In this document: piece after piece, positions 12,001 to 22,095 of the stretch
Position numbering within the stretch: position 1 is the stretch's first letter
Layout of the letters: every line of letters starts with the position of its first letter
Assembly: GCA_951230915.1 (NCBI GenBank)
Contig: OX579635.1
Coordinates: 26,598,001 to 26,662,000 of the forward strand
Direction of reading: 5' to 3'
Origin: Antitrichia curtipendula
Lineage: Eukaryota; Streptophyta; Bryopsida; Hypnales; Leucodontaceae
Length of the DNA: 64,000 bases
Position numbers and translations under genes: made by a program
Notes under the pieces: model-generated
The model's database searches: none
What the model saw: only the letters and a program-made list of their open reading frames with translations
What the model was told of the DNA's origin: nothing

Positions 12001-13266
12001 AGGTAAGCGGCGTCTTACAAAGGACATGTTCCGAAATTTCAAATTTTCATGTAACTCTAAATTTTCAAGAGGAAGTTCAGTATCAATTTGTCAGACTTGT
12101 TTGTACGGTCCAAGCTTACCCAAGGCCCCATGAAGAGCGTGCTTTATCAACTTCTTAAGGATACATGAGTTGATTTTGAAGTCGTTGCTTTCAATTTGCA
12201 GATCGAGGGTGCCTTTGTGCAAGGAATAGGGTTTTATGTGACAGAAGGTGTGGAGCTGACCAAGGATGGAAGGGAGCTGGATGATGGAACTTGGGGGTAC
12301 AAAGTGCCGACGGTCGACACCATCCAGAAACGATTCCACGTGGAGCTCTATAACAGTGCTACTCTTCAAGATCGTATTCTTTCTTCCAAAAGTAAGCTTC
12401 TGCCAACTGTTTGCACGGTTCATTTTTTTGAATTGCATACCAAAGAATTGCATTTCATCACAATGAAACTAAGGTAACTACACCTAATTGCGTTTGGATA
12501 AGGAATTGAGCATCATTCCTATTACTGAATTGACTAATTTTTTTGTTGGGTCTTTTGGGAAGTCAAAAGTGTATTTTGGATTCTCTTGTGCATATTTTGG
12601 ACATAAAACTATGAATCCTCAAGTTACCGGTGTATCCTCTCGTATAGCATAATATGCAATAAGAGAGTTTGCAGACAGTAAGTGGGTCTGCACGGGTCTG
12701 CACATGATTCAAGATGGAAAGCTGAATTAAATGTTTACAATATTCTTGGCCTCTCTAAATGCATAAACCTCTCTTAGTGCATAGTCCTGGCACCATGCAC
12801 TAAGAGAGGTTCTACCTATAGGACATTCTTAGGCAAGAATCTGTAGAGGTCGGTTTTAGAAAGCTGTCACAGTGTCACAGTTTACTTAGACTTGTCACGT
12901 TGATTGTCTCCAACAGGATTGACCATATTAGCATATCTTGTGTGCTTTGGAGAAGTACAACAGTCTGACCAAAACAATGTAATATGACTTGCAGGTGCTG
13001 GAGAAGCGCCATTGCTGTTAGCCGGTTCAGTGCATTCTGCTATCCGAAAGGCAATTGTAGCAGCGCGGATGGAAACCGCGAAGTGGACTGCCGCCAATTC
13101 AACACTTTCTGATCAAGAGGAGGGGCTTAACGAGTTCAGGCTTGACCCTCCCGCTTCCATGGATAGAATCAAGAAGCTTTGCGGATTGAACAATGTAGAA
13201 TTATATTTGGCGTTTATGGCTAGAAATGCCAGTGATGCCAAGAAAGAGCACCTCGCGAGAGTGTAA
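6006..13266 (+). CDS. Aldehyde oxidase, plant type (molybdenum hydroxylase)
   Basis: It oxidises aldehydes to acids with a Mo cofactor, FAD and two [2Fe-2S] centres; plant relatives are cytosolic and make abscisic acid or clear aldehydes. Exons: 6006-6747, 7051-7286, 7382-8252, 8359-8621, 8891-9106, 9467-9685, 9794-10007, 10284-10825, 11308-11526, 11672-11758, 11904-12002, 12202-12391, 12995-13266, giving 1389 residues (family about 1350). Cluster ligands are Cys56, 61, 64, 86 and Cys126, 129, 177, 179. FAD motifs are VVGNT (304-308) and RNWGSVGGN (396-404). Mo-domain motifs are [10 protein letters not shown] (617-626), GGGFGGK (837-843) and the catalytic-type Glu1303 in [18 protein letters not shown] (952-960) replaces the FRGFGGPQ type of xanthine dehydrogenase, supporting the oxidase assignment; the substrate cannot be predicted. 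ATG 6006 follows an in-frame stop; ATG 6036 is an alternative in good context. Intron 2 is GC-AG. Confidence 0.93.
7287..7381 (+). other. GC-AG intron 2 of the aldehyde oxidase gene
   Basis: The exon ends AAG and the intron begins GCAAGA, the usual form of a rare GC donor. It ends TGCATTAG. Removing these 95 bases joins VDISK to [10 protein letters not shown] in phase 0, giving the same spacing as plant aldehyde oxidases between the DIRK-like and VELGA-like motifs. No GT donor nearby gives an equally good join. Confidence 0.8.
8803..8818. repeat. Single right end of the TTAA family in intron 4
   Basis: The sequence GTCCTTAAAGGGTTAA matches the family's right terminus. No left partner was found inside the 269-base intron, so this is a remnant or a chance match. 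Confidence 0.35.
11162..11178. repeat. Single right end of the TTAA family in intron 8
   Basis: GGGCGTTTAGGGGTTAA is the inverted form of the left end at 43641 (GTAACCCCTAAACGCCC), with one change in the terminal TTAA. It belongs to a CGCCC sub-type. No left partner was recognised in the 482-base intron. Confidence 0.5.
12766..12811. repeat. Perfect 16-bp hairpin in intron 12
   Basis: AACCTCTCTTAGTGCA (12766-12781) is an exact inverted match to 12796-12811, with a 14-base loop. It sits inside the last, 603-base intron of the aldehyde oxidase gene. It could be a tiny inverted-repeat element end pair or a small-RNA hairpin; the stem is short for a typical plant microRNA precursor. Confidence 0.6.
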
Positions 13267-15513
13267 ATGATTTTGGTGTGTAGATGTCGGTATTGGAATC
13301 CTTCCCACGAGCATTGTAGGCAGTCGCAGAGGAAATGGAAGCTGATTGCAGGCAGTCCTGGTGGTGGAGAGGCGGGACTTGTGTGTACCGTTCTTGCCAT
13401 AACTCAAGCTCGGTCGAAATTAATGAGACTACTCCTATAATGGCTACCGGTATCCATTCTTGCCATAACTCGAGCTCTGCATATCCGCACCGTGTGTCTC
13501 TGGGAAGCGTTCACTGATTTTTCTTTATGGGCTCTGGACCGAAGGGGAGGAGGATTTGCATTGACAAAACCTACGTGTGTGAGGAAGATGAGGAAGACCT
13601 TACTTGGGAAGTCTAGATTATTTTGGGACCTTGTTCTAAAATCAACCACTACAATTTTTTGCCTAAATATGTTGCTTCTATTCATGAGAGACTAGGATTG
13701 CTATTAAGTATGCCTATTTTTAGCACCTTGAAAATTCATAATTTATTCATATGGTGTCCAAAAATTACTAAAGAAGAAAATCTAAAATATTTTTTTAACA
13801 ACCAACAAAATCCAATTAAAATTTGGACAATTTAATGTCACGTACAATGCTCACATACTTATTGAGACAAAACCAAAAGTAATTACCTTAAATCTACATT
13901 CATGTTCCTAAACAAGGAAGTCTTCTTTGGGCTAGGGAAGATTGACCCCCTTTTTACCCCCATCCAAGGATAAATGTAAAAATTTCCCTCTATTTTGTGT
14001 TGCTTAAATTTTGTGTTTTTTCACCTTTCTTGGCTAATTCAGGGGCTCTAATTGCAAATATGAATTCAAAATTTGCAAATTTTATCATATGTGACCAATA
14101 AAAAATTCCAACGTTTTCTCCGAGGGTAAAACACAGGCAATAAGGGGCCAGTCAATTCACCTTCGCCCTCTTCCCTGGGACTCTTATAATGGTCATTTTA
14201 AAGATATATCATTTTTTTTTCTAAAGTTAATTTGGTAGGAAATGTAGGTCAAGCTGATGTAATCAAAATATACGAAAAACGAAGATTTCCTGGGATGCAC
14301 GAAAGTGTACAAACAGGGAACATAACGGAGACGCCATTGACTTTACGTCAGCCAGTGTTACCGACAATCCATCTGCGCCGCGGGAAAGTATCGCGAGCTT
14401 TGACAAAAACTGCCGAGTAAAACGAGTCCGATGAAGTGTACGACGCAGTTGCCGAGGTGCATGGACATGGGTAAGACCAGACAGATTCCACTTGCAGCGT
14501 TTCAGTACATTCCGAAGCTGTGACGGTAGAGACTGCGTCGTTGCTACCATTTCCAGGAACCTACTCCTCGTCCACCTCTCCGCGGTGCTTGGACTCTGAG
14601 GCGCGTGTGCATTTCAGTGTTATTTCAGGGTCTGAATCAGAGTTGGGTACTGAAAACTGTCTCTGTCACTTTCTGTGACAAGGATCTGAGTTAGGTTTCC
14701 AGTTTGCGTGACAAGAAAGGAGAACATTTTTGGTGTTGGCAGGCAAAGGTCGAAGCTTGCGCAAGTTCGGAGAAGCCCGAGAAAAGAGAACGATTGGGGT
14801 ACGAGATTGCGGTGAGCTTGGTTTGATTTCGCGCCTCTTGAATCCGGATTTGGTAGCTGGTTTTGAAATGGGGCGATTTGTTTCAGATTGTGGGAACGGA
14901 ATTCGTAGATCCAGAGCTTGCTGGGTGATTTGGTAATTTGAGGGTTTATGAATTCAAGCATGCCGTGTTTAGTGGAATCGGAGAGAAGCTGTGTCTCGAG
15001 ATGTTGGAAGCCCTAGCGGCATTGGAGAGAAGCTTTTGGGGGAGAGAAGATCTGATACTTGCTTGCGAATTTGCGTTATGCAATATTCTCGTTACAGAGT
15101 GTCAAGTTGCCTACAAGGGGTTGTTCAGGACTTTTAGGTGTTAGGGAAGTGGAGTGGTCTTTCTTTAGGGTGGATCTTGTAAAATTTGTAGCACGTTAGT
15201 TTTACCGACTCACGATTTGAAATGTCCTCTTTGAGAATGTTTCATGGTCTGTGCAGATTATAATCATTTCAGCTACGCTTGTAGCACATTTGAACGTTAG
15301 ACAGTTGGATTGATCATTCTTGAGGGTGTGGAGCTTGTTAATTTTCTAGCACGTTAGACTGAATGACTTAGAATATGAAACTGCCGGTGTCTTCGTCCTG
15401 TTTGAGAATTCTCTGTGGACTGCGCAGATTGGAATCATTTCAGCTGTTTGTCACTTGTAGAAGAAGGAACTGTTTCCTCACTTGAGTTGAGTTGAGCCCG
15501 CCCGGCAGTCGCA
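13267..15513 (+). promoter_or_regulatory. Spacer and upstream region of the coiled-coil gene
   Basis: The first part is the 3' region of the aldehyde oxidase gene, with a short direct repeat of TTCTTGCCATAACTC near 13390 and 13458. AT-rich filler follows to about 14.2 kb. From about 14.23 kb to 15.5 kb the DNA is GC-richer without a convincing frame, as expected for a promoter and 5' leader of the gene starting at 15514. An in-frame stop lies at 15493-15495. No TATA box was placed. Confidence 0.35.
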
Positions 15514-18500
15514 ATGTATCAACCATATGATCCATTTGCGTACCAGGCCTACAATGATCCCAAGCCAGATCATTATGCAGCTTCGGGGATGCCCCAGCCG
15601 TCTCGACCCGCTGCGTTCCAACGTCCAGATGCGGCCCCAGGCCACCAAGCCTATGTAGCTCCACCCAGCTATCCTCCTACCAAGCCTTCTTCTCACGAGG
15701 ATCAGTATGCTCCGCACCACTCTCTCAAGCAGTCGACTCAATACCCCCCTGCAGCTCCCAGTTACCCACCTGCCACCTATCCTCCCAAGCAGGAAAAACG
15801 CAAGAAGGAAGAAGAAACTTCTTCATACCAGGCTGTGCCCAAGCGAGATAGTGGCGTGTAAGTTCCTTCTTCCAGGTTTCGACTTTGTGAAGGTTTTTTA
15901 TGCAAATTGTGAGACGTAGATTAGTTGCTGCTGCTATGATGATCCTGGAACCCTAAATTGGTCACCAGAGAATGTTGTCGCTCATCTTGCTGTGTTTGTT
16001 GACAGTGGTGAAGAGGGTAAGCGTATGATCAAGCAACTGAAGGAGGCAAATGCGAATCTCTCGGTGCAACTGTCAGCCTCAAAGGATTCGGCTGACAAGA
16101 TAGTTCGTGAGAAAGACACCTTGATTGAGAAGCTGCGTAGAGATGCCGATGCTTCCAGGAGCCAAGCTTCAGTGGGCCAGAAGGAAGCAGTTGCAGCGGT
16201 TGAGCGAGTGTTGCTGCAGAGGTTGTCCTCCCAGGAGCAAGCGAATCTACAGCTGCTTGCTAGTGTTCGGAGAGAAGCAGAAGCCAATGTGCAGAGGCTG
16301 TCCGTGAAAGAGCAAGGGACGCAACAACTGCTTGCCCAAGCTCGGAGAGACGCTGAAGCCAGTGCACAAGGATGGTCTCTCAAGGAGCGAGAGAGTCAGC
16401 AGCTGCTTGCCGAGGTTCGGAGAGATGCGGAAGCCAGATCACAGAAGTTATTATTGAAGGAGCAAGAGAGTCAGCAGCTGCTTGCCGAAGTTCGGAGAGA
16501 TGCGGAAGCCAGAGCACAGAAGCTGTTATTGAAGGAGCAAGAGAGTCAGCAGCTGCTTGCCGAAGTTCGGAGAGATGCGGAGGCCAGTGCACAGAGGATG
16601 TCTTCGACAGACCTAGAGACTCAACAACTCCTTGTCCAACTTCGGAGAGATGTTGAGGCCAGTGCAAATAGGTTGTCCTTGAAGGAGCAAGAGAATCGAG
16701 ACCTTTTGGACAAAACGGAGAAAGATGCTGCCGTCATTGCACAGCTCAAACGGGAATGGGCAGCAAGGCTTTCCAAGGCAGAACAGGATTATTCTCTGCT
16801 GCTTGTCACGTGTAACAAGCTTCAATCCGAAACTGAAACTGGGCGTGCATCCTTGTTGGAAGTAAATGTTAGTCAGGAGGAAACGATCATGAAATTGCGG
16901 GAAGAAGGAACACAGCATGAGGAAGAAATCGTGAAACTGAAGGATGAGGCCGAGAACCAGGAGGCCGAGTTAGTAAAATTGAGGGAAAAGACCAAAAAGC
17001 TGTTCGATGACATCGAGCAGGCGGTTAAGGAGAAAGATGAAGCCCTCCTGTCTGTCAAGAAAATCGAAGAAAAAAAGCTTGAACTTGAAGAACGAGTGAG
17101 GCAGTTGAAGGGTGACTCCGCTGAGTTCAAGGTGAGTGTTGTTCTCTTTCTTCTGAAAGTGCATCGTCGTTCATCGTTAAAATATCCAAGTTTTCTGTTA
17201 ATAAAGAGGATAGTAGTCCTCCGCAGTTATCCCTTGAGTTGAGAATGGTGTGAATCTAGATTTTGATGCATACATGTCCAGGTTTGAGCTCTTTTGGAGC
17301 AGTTGGTTTGTGGAATTTGGTTATCTCAAGCCATGTCATATTCCTGTACGCTTGTAGTAACATGTGAATAGAGGTTGTATCCCTTGATGGTTTCCTAGCT
17401 TCTTATGTACAGTGTTCGATAGTTGGCCTATTTCGTAACGGGGAAATATTTTGGGGTCAGGCCGATATTAACGCCATGAATTTGGAAAAGAAGAAACTGT
17501 TGAGAAATATCGCTGCTGTGGAGAAGGAGCTTGACGAAAGCCGTGATTTATGTGAGAAAAGAAGGTAAGCTTTCTTTTAAATTCTTTTTTTCTACGCTTT
17601 ACAGAATAAAATGGCGCATGGGTGGTGAAGTTGGTGAATGAAGTCCGGGTGTGATTTCTGTAACTGAGAGCAAATGTAGACAAATCGTCTTCTCCTCTTC
17701 TTTGACGACGTCGTTAGGCACCAATTCAAGCATCTACGAGTGCTTGCTGTTTCTATTGCGTAATGTTGTTAATCTCATTTGTGTCCCTCTTGTTCCATCA
17801 CAACAGGTTGTTTGTTTGATTTCTGATGCTGCCTTTGTTTTGACGTGTAATTTTCTTGTAGGTTGCGCATTGAGGAACTGGACAATGAACAGCTGCCCAC
17901 ACTCAACTCTCAAATTGAGCTCATGTCGAGGTTGGATGCAAAAACGACGGGCAAGATTACAGAGTTGGGGGACCGGCTTGCGAAAGTATCCAAAATGTTG
18001 GAAGACTCTAGGCACGCTCGTGACACTTTGGTACTCCAGCTCGACGAGGCTGAGAAGAGGGAAATGGAGCACAAGCGTCGAATGGCTGGAGAGAACCGAG
18101 CAGCGGCAGAGGACCTGGAAAGAGCCAGGCTGGAGCTGGAGCGTCACCAAAGAGACCATGCCAAGAATTTTACAACGTTTGAGTCCGAGAAAAGTGCCTT
18201 GGTGCAGAACGTGGAACAGCTGGAACGCGCGAAGAAGGAGGCTCTGGATCGCATGTCTGTACTTGAGAAATCCCTCAAGGATGTCACTGAAAAGAAGGAT
18301 GAAGCTGAGTACGAATTGGGAATCCGTGAAGACGCTCTTGAGGGGGAAATCAAGGAAGGTGATGAAGCCAGAGCCGAATTCAAGTATGTCTTCTTTCTCC
18401 AAATTTTCTTTCCAGTTCTTGCTCTCGACTCTGATTAATTGTTTTCTTGTTTATCGCCTCTACCCCAAGGGGAGAGGCCATGAAATGGTTCAACCATGTA

Positions 18501-20061
18501 GAATGTTATGGTGCATGCCCAATGAAAACGAGGCATGTGTTATAAAAGAAATAGTAGTATCTTGGGTCCATCACTCCAAAGAATGAACCCAAGACACTAA
18601 TCTCTTATGTCTAGTACAGTTATGGCATGCGGTTACAGGAATAGTAGCATTCTAAGATTGTCCAATAGGGCTTTTCACATTTCAATCAATGAGGATGGTA
18701 TTGAGAAGTGTACTATGGAAAAGAGACATTTGAAAATCAGACATTTCTATTTGGGGTAGAGGCACCCGCAATTAGTCGCTGTTTTTTTCCCAGAACAAAG
18801 TGTGCATATCACCATGTGTAACGTTTTCCTTGGACTGTGCAGGTTAAAGATTGAGGAGCTGGAAGAGCAAATTTCTACATTAGCGTCAGCCAAAACTACC
18901 ATCGAAGCCCAGGTTGCAGCGTCGGAAGCAAAGCAGATCGAAACCGAAGCCACGATTAAGGCCTTAAATGAGAAGTACAAGATAGACACGCACTCACTCA
19001 GGTCGAATATTGAGAAGCTAGAAGAGCAGCTGTCAACATTGACGCAAGCCCAGGTTGCAGGGGCCGAGGCGAAGACGTTCGAATCAGAAGGTAGACTGAA
19101 GGTATTGAATGAGGAAATCGAGAAATTTAAGATGGACACTCAGACACTGAGGTCGAGTGTCAAGACTCTTGAAGCCCAGGTTGCCGAGTCGGAGTCAAAG
19201 AAGACTGAAATAGAACTCCTGATGCAAGCCATGGTGAAGGCCTCGAATGACGAGATGGAGGACTACAAACTGGACGCTGAGACACTCCGTTCAGATCTCA
19301 GCAAGCTGGAGGCGGAAGTTTCAGCATTATCAGCTGCCAAAAGTTCTCTCGAAGCCCAAGTTGCAGAGTCTGAGGCGAAGAGGACCGACGCCGAACTTAT
19401 GCTGCATTCCACGGAAGAGATGCTGACGGCAGTGAAGGAGGACGCGAAAATGCACAAGATGAATACCGAAACAGCCGCGAAAGGGGGCCAGGAGTTGAGT
19501 GAAGTGAAGACGACGCTGGAGGGGAAGTTGGCGGATCTTGAGCGGAGAAATGGCGACTTGTCAGCGCAGATATCGCAGCTTGAAGAGCAAGTGAAGGCTT
19601 TGGAAGAGGAGAAGGCTGGGTTTTCCATCAAACTTGAGAGCATGGACAGTATCATCGTCCAGCATGAGGAGACTCTGAAACGGAATGAGGTTGAGCTTCT
19701 GAACAAAAGGAGAATTGAACGGGAGGCGAAGTTACTGCGTCTGGACCTGAACAAGGAAAAGGAGGGTTTGGAAGCCCTGGAAGCTGAGATTAGTAACCTC
19801 ACGAGCAAGTTAGAGGACGCAAATGAACAGGTGAAGCAGGTGGAAGATGAGCGCGCGAAGCTAGAGGCCCGAAATGCGACCTTCTTGGAAGACAAGAAGT
19901 CTGCAGCTGTGAAAGCTAGCGCCTTGGGCTTGGAGCTTTGTGAGAAGGAGACGGACTTTAAGGCGTTGAACGATAGGTTTGTTGAAATCAATGATAAGTA
20001 TTTGGATATCGTGGCCGAAAGAGAAGAACTGAAACAGACTATCAGAGCTTTGCGGAAGTGA
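15514..20061 (+). CDS. Long coiled-coil protein with Pro-rich N-terminus
   Basis: Exons are 15514-15857, 16006-17131, 17461-17564, 17862-18383 and 18843-20061, joined in frame by GT-AG introns to give 1104 residues. Residues 1 to about 100 are rich in Pro, Tyr, Gln and Ala (PSYPPTKPSS, AAPSYPPATYPP) and look disordered. Almost all the rest is predicted alpha-helical coiled coil, rich in Glu, Lys, Leu, Ala and Gln, with few Pro or Gly. Residues 189-363 are seven tandem 25-residue units of the type EQESQQLLAEVRRDAEARAQ. The last exon carries longer repeats with LRS..LE.QV.ESE..KTE. There is no motor, kinase or membrane segment. A structural or scaffold role with the cytoskeleton, nuclear envelope or trafficking is possible, but I do not recognise the family. 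The start is the first ATG after an in-frame stop. Intron 4 hosts a MITE-like insertion. Confidence 0.85.
16226..16750 (+). repeat. Seven tandem 75-bp units within a coding exon
   Basis: The phrase GAGAGTCAGCAGCTGC recurs at 16391, 16466 and 16541, exactly 75 bases apart. Flanking units on both sides are more diverged but keep the same 25-residue pattern LKEQESQQLLAEVRRDAEA. The middle three units are nearly identical in DNA, showing recent expansion or gene conversion, while the outer units are old. A 25-residue unit is not a multiple of the 7-residue heptad, so the coiled coil must change register or use an 11/14-type spacing. Confidence 0.9.
18456..18763. mobile_element. MITE-like insertion in intron 4 of coiled-coil gene
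   Basis: Perfect 13-bp terminal inverted repeats GCCTCTACCCCAA (18456-18468) and TTGGGGTAGAGGC (18751-18763) bound 308 bases. Inside is a further hairpin, CTTGGGT..ACCCAAG, near 18561-18593. No coding capacity and no clear target-site duplication were seen, so the element type is unknown. Confidence 0.6.
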
Positions 20062-22095
20062 CTACCAGAGAAATCTCCCTAATGAACATCATGTTTTTCT
20101 CACCCATCGGTACTGGGGCTTGCATTCCAGACAGAGGTACCGGCATAAAATATATCTCTGAGACACTGGCCGGTATACCAACTTGAATGAGAGCCATACG
20201 AGAACCATTTCATCACTCAAACTAGTGTTATTCCCTCTCTGGACGGGACAGACTTGAGGAACCGATGGTGAGGGTAAAGATTCTTTGCTCATACATCTAG
20301 ATGCAGGCTTGGAAATTGCCTCATATTATTTGGAGATTGTGTTTGCTCATTGTAGAATAAGGGTTGTAAACAGACGAATATTATAACATGTTTGTTCTTT
20401 GTGTTCGATATTGTTTAGAATTTTTTTAGTAAGAAGCTATTAGATAAAAAGAGAGGTGCAGGCATTCAAGTGCTACACCTCTGATTCTTGTGAAGATTCT
20501 TCGCTGAATAGAAGTTGGACACAAGTTTGTGCAAGACTTTAGCTGTTGAGCATATCATTCGAGAATGATCTCTCTGTTTTTTGCCTCGGAGATTGGCGTT
20601 TGCATATCTTGTTTCTTTCGACTGGTGATCACTTTTATTAGAGGGAGCTTTCAGGCCTGCTTGATTCAGCAGCATTGAATTCCATTTCCGTATGAGTTGT
20701 TTGGAGATACAAATTAAGTTATAAACTGCCTTACAAAGGGTACTCAATATTACTTCAAACCTCTAATTCAGCAAGAGTGACATATTTTCAAAAAGCAATA
20801 TTTTCTACCGACTTAATTTTAGAAACAATAAAAAATTCGGTGTAAGGTTAAAATGCCTATTTCTAGTTTTATAATGAATTTTAAATTCATTGAATCATTA
20901 TTATCAAATTGTGCTTGAAAACATGTTGGTACACAAAGTGTGGTAGAAAATAGTATAGGTCTTTCTTGCATTTAACTATTCACACTTGAAACTTTGTGGT
21001 ATTGCATGTATTAGTCATAAAGTGACATTTTAATTATAACCCCATCTAATGGCACAAATTGAAACTTGAAACTTTGTGGTATTGCATGTATTAGTCATAA
21101 AGTGATATTTTAATTATAACCCCATCTAATGGCACAAATTGAAAATTCAAGATTTTAGGTGGCCATGGTATTGTACAACCCAATCATGAATAGTAGCCAA
21201 ATGCTTGCCATTTGAGCAATAAAACAAAATTATAAAATATCTAGTTTATTAATAAAATGAAATAAATAAATAAATAAATAAATTTAATATTAAAAAAAAT
21301 AGAAAGTCCTTTGTCTACATTGGCAAAAGTGACAACCTTCTTTTGTATTTAATAACCAAAATAAAAATGCAACAAAAAAATATTTAGCTATAGCTATATT
21401 TTCTTTGGTATATTTAATGCCATTGTCCTTTTGAAGATAGAAGTTATGTGGGAACTATAAGTTTGAAATGCAATTGTCATTCATAATAAGAATCTAATAT
21501 ACTGTAATGGATATTGAAAGAATCTTATATACTGTAATGGATAGCATGATGTGAATAAAAAGATAGCGTTTATTTAATTCAAAGGAGGCAAACTTTATAT
21601 AACTTTTAGGGCTATTGTAGGATCCATGAAATGCTACACTCTAATTTATATAAATTAGGGTATGTAAAAACATCATATAATAGGAATTTTTATTAATAAG
21701 TTAGCCATGATAGATAGGGTCCCTGCAAAAAATTTATAGTATGATGAGTATAGATGTGAACAAATAATTTTATATAGGTGATAAAATGGACATAGTCAAA
21801 AAAATCTACAATGAAAGGTGGTTGATTGAAATTGTACTATGGTACTAATAGTGTATGTATCAAAAAAATTAAGTGTAAATGTAAGGCATCAACCAAAAGT
21901 GGCAAAAATTAGCACATTGCATGAATAGGGAGGTTTACCTTAGTGGGTTCAACAAACTAAAAATTATACAAAATAAGGCTAGAATTTATAGTCCATTTAA
22001 CTCCAATCTTTGAAGCTATATGTGTTAATCACACTTATATTGAATGAGATGTTCATGGGATAGTTTCATTAAAAATTCTAAAGTGTTCAATGTTA
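20062..22095. other. Gene-free AT-rich spacer after the coiled-coil gene
   Basis: The first ~400 bases are the 3' region of the coiled-coil gene. After that the sequence is very AT-rich with microsatellite-like AAAT runs near 21255-21290. It contains the 80-bp tandem duplication listed separately. No coding frame was recognised. Confidence 0.5.
20984..21143. repeat. Tandem duplication, 80 bp x 2
   Basis: Two nearly identical 80-base units (20984-21063 and 21064-21143), beginning ACTTGAAACTTTGTGG, differ at very few positions. This is a recent local duplication in non-coding DNA. Confidence 0.85.

Noticed and set aside
6006..13266. Xanthine dehydrogenase as the identity of the molybdenum hydroxylase
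   Set aside because: The domain order is shared, but the MRAPGQAQG motif, KTNTV.KTA context and overall spacing fit plant aldehyde oxidase better. XDH normally has FRGFGGPQ at this place.
16372..16667. Repetitive ORFs on both strands with ARESAAACR- or HLSELRQAAADSLAP-type units
   Set aside because: They are out-of-frame and antisense shadows of the 75-bp coding repeat of the coiled-coil gene.
17734..18402. 222-codon ORF on the - strand within the coiled-coil gene
   Set aside because: Antisense to a firm exon with an obvious heptad pattern. It crosses intron sequence and shows no family features.
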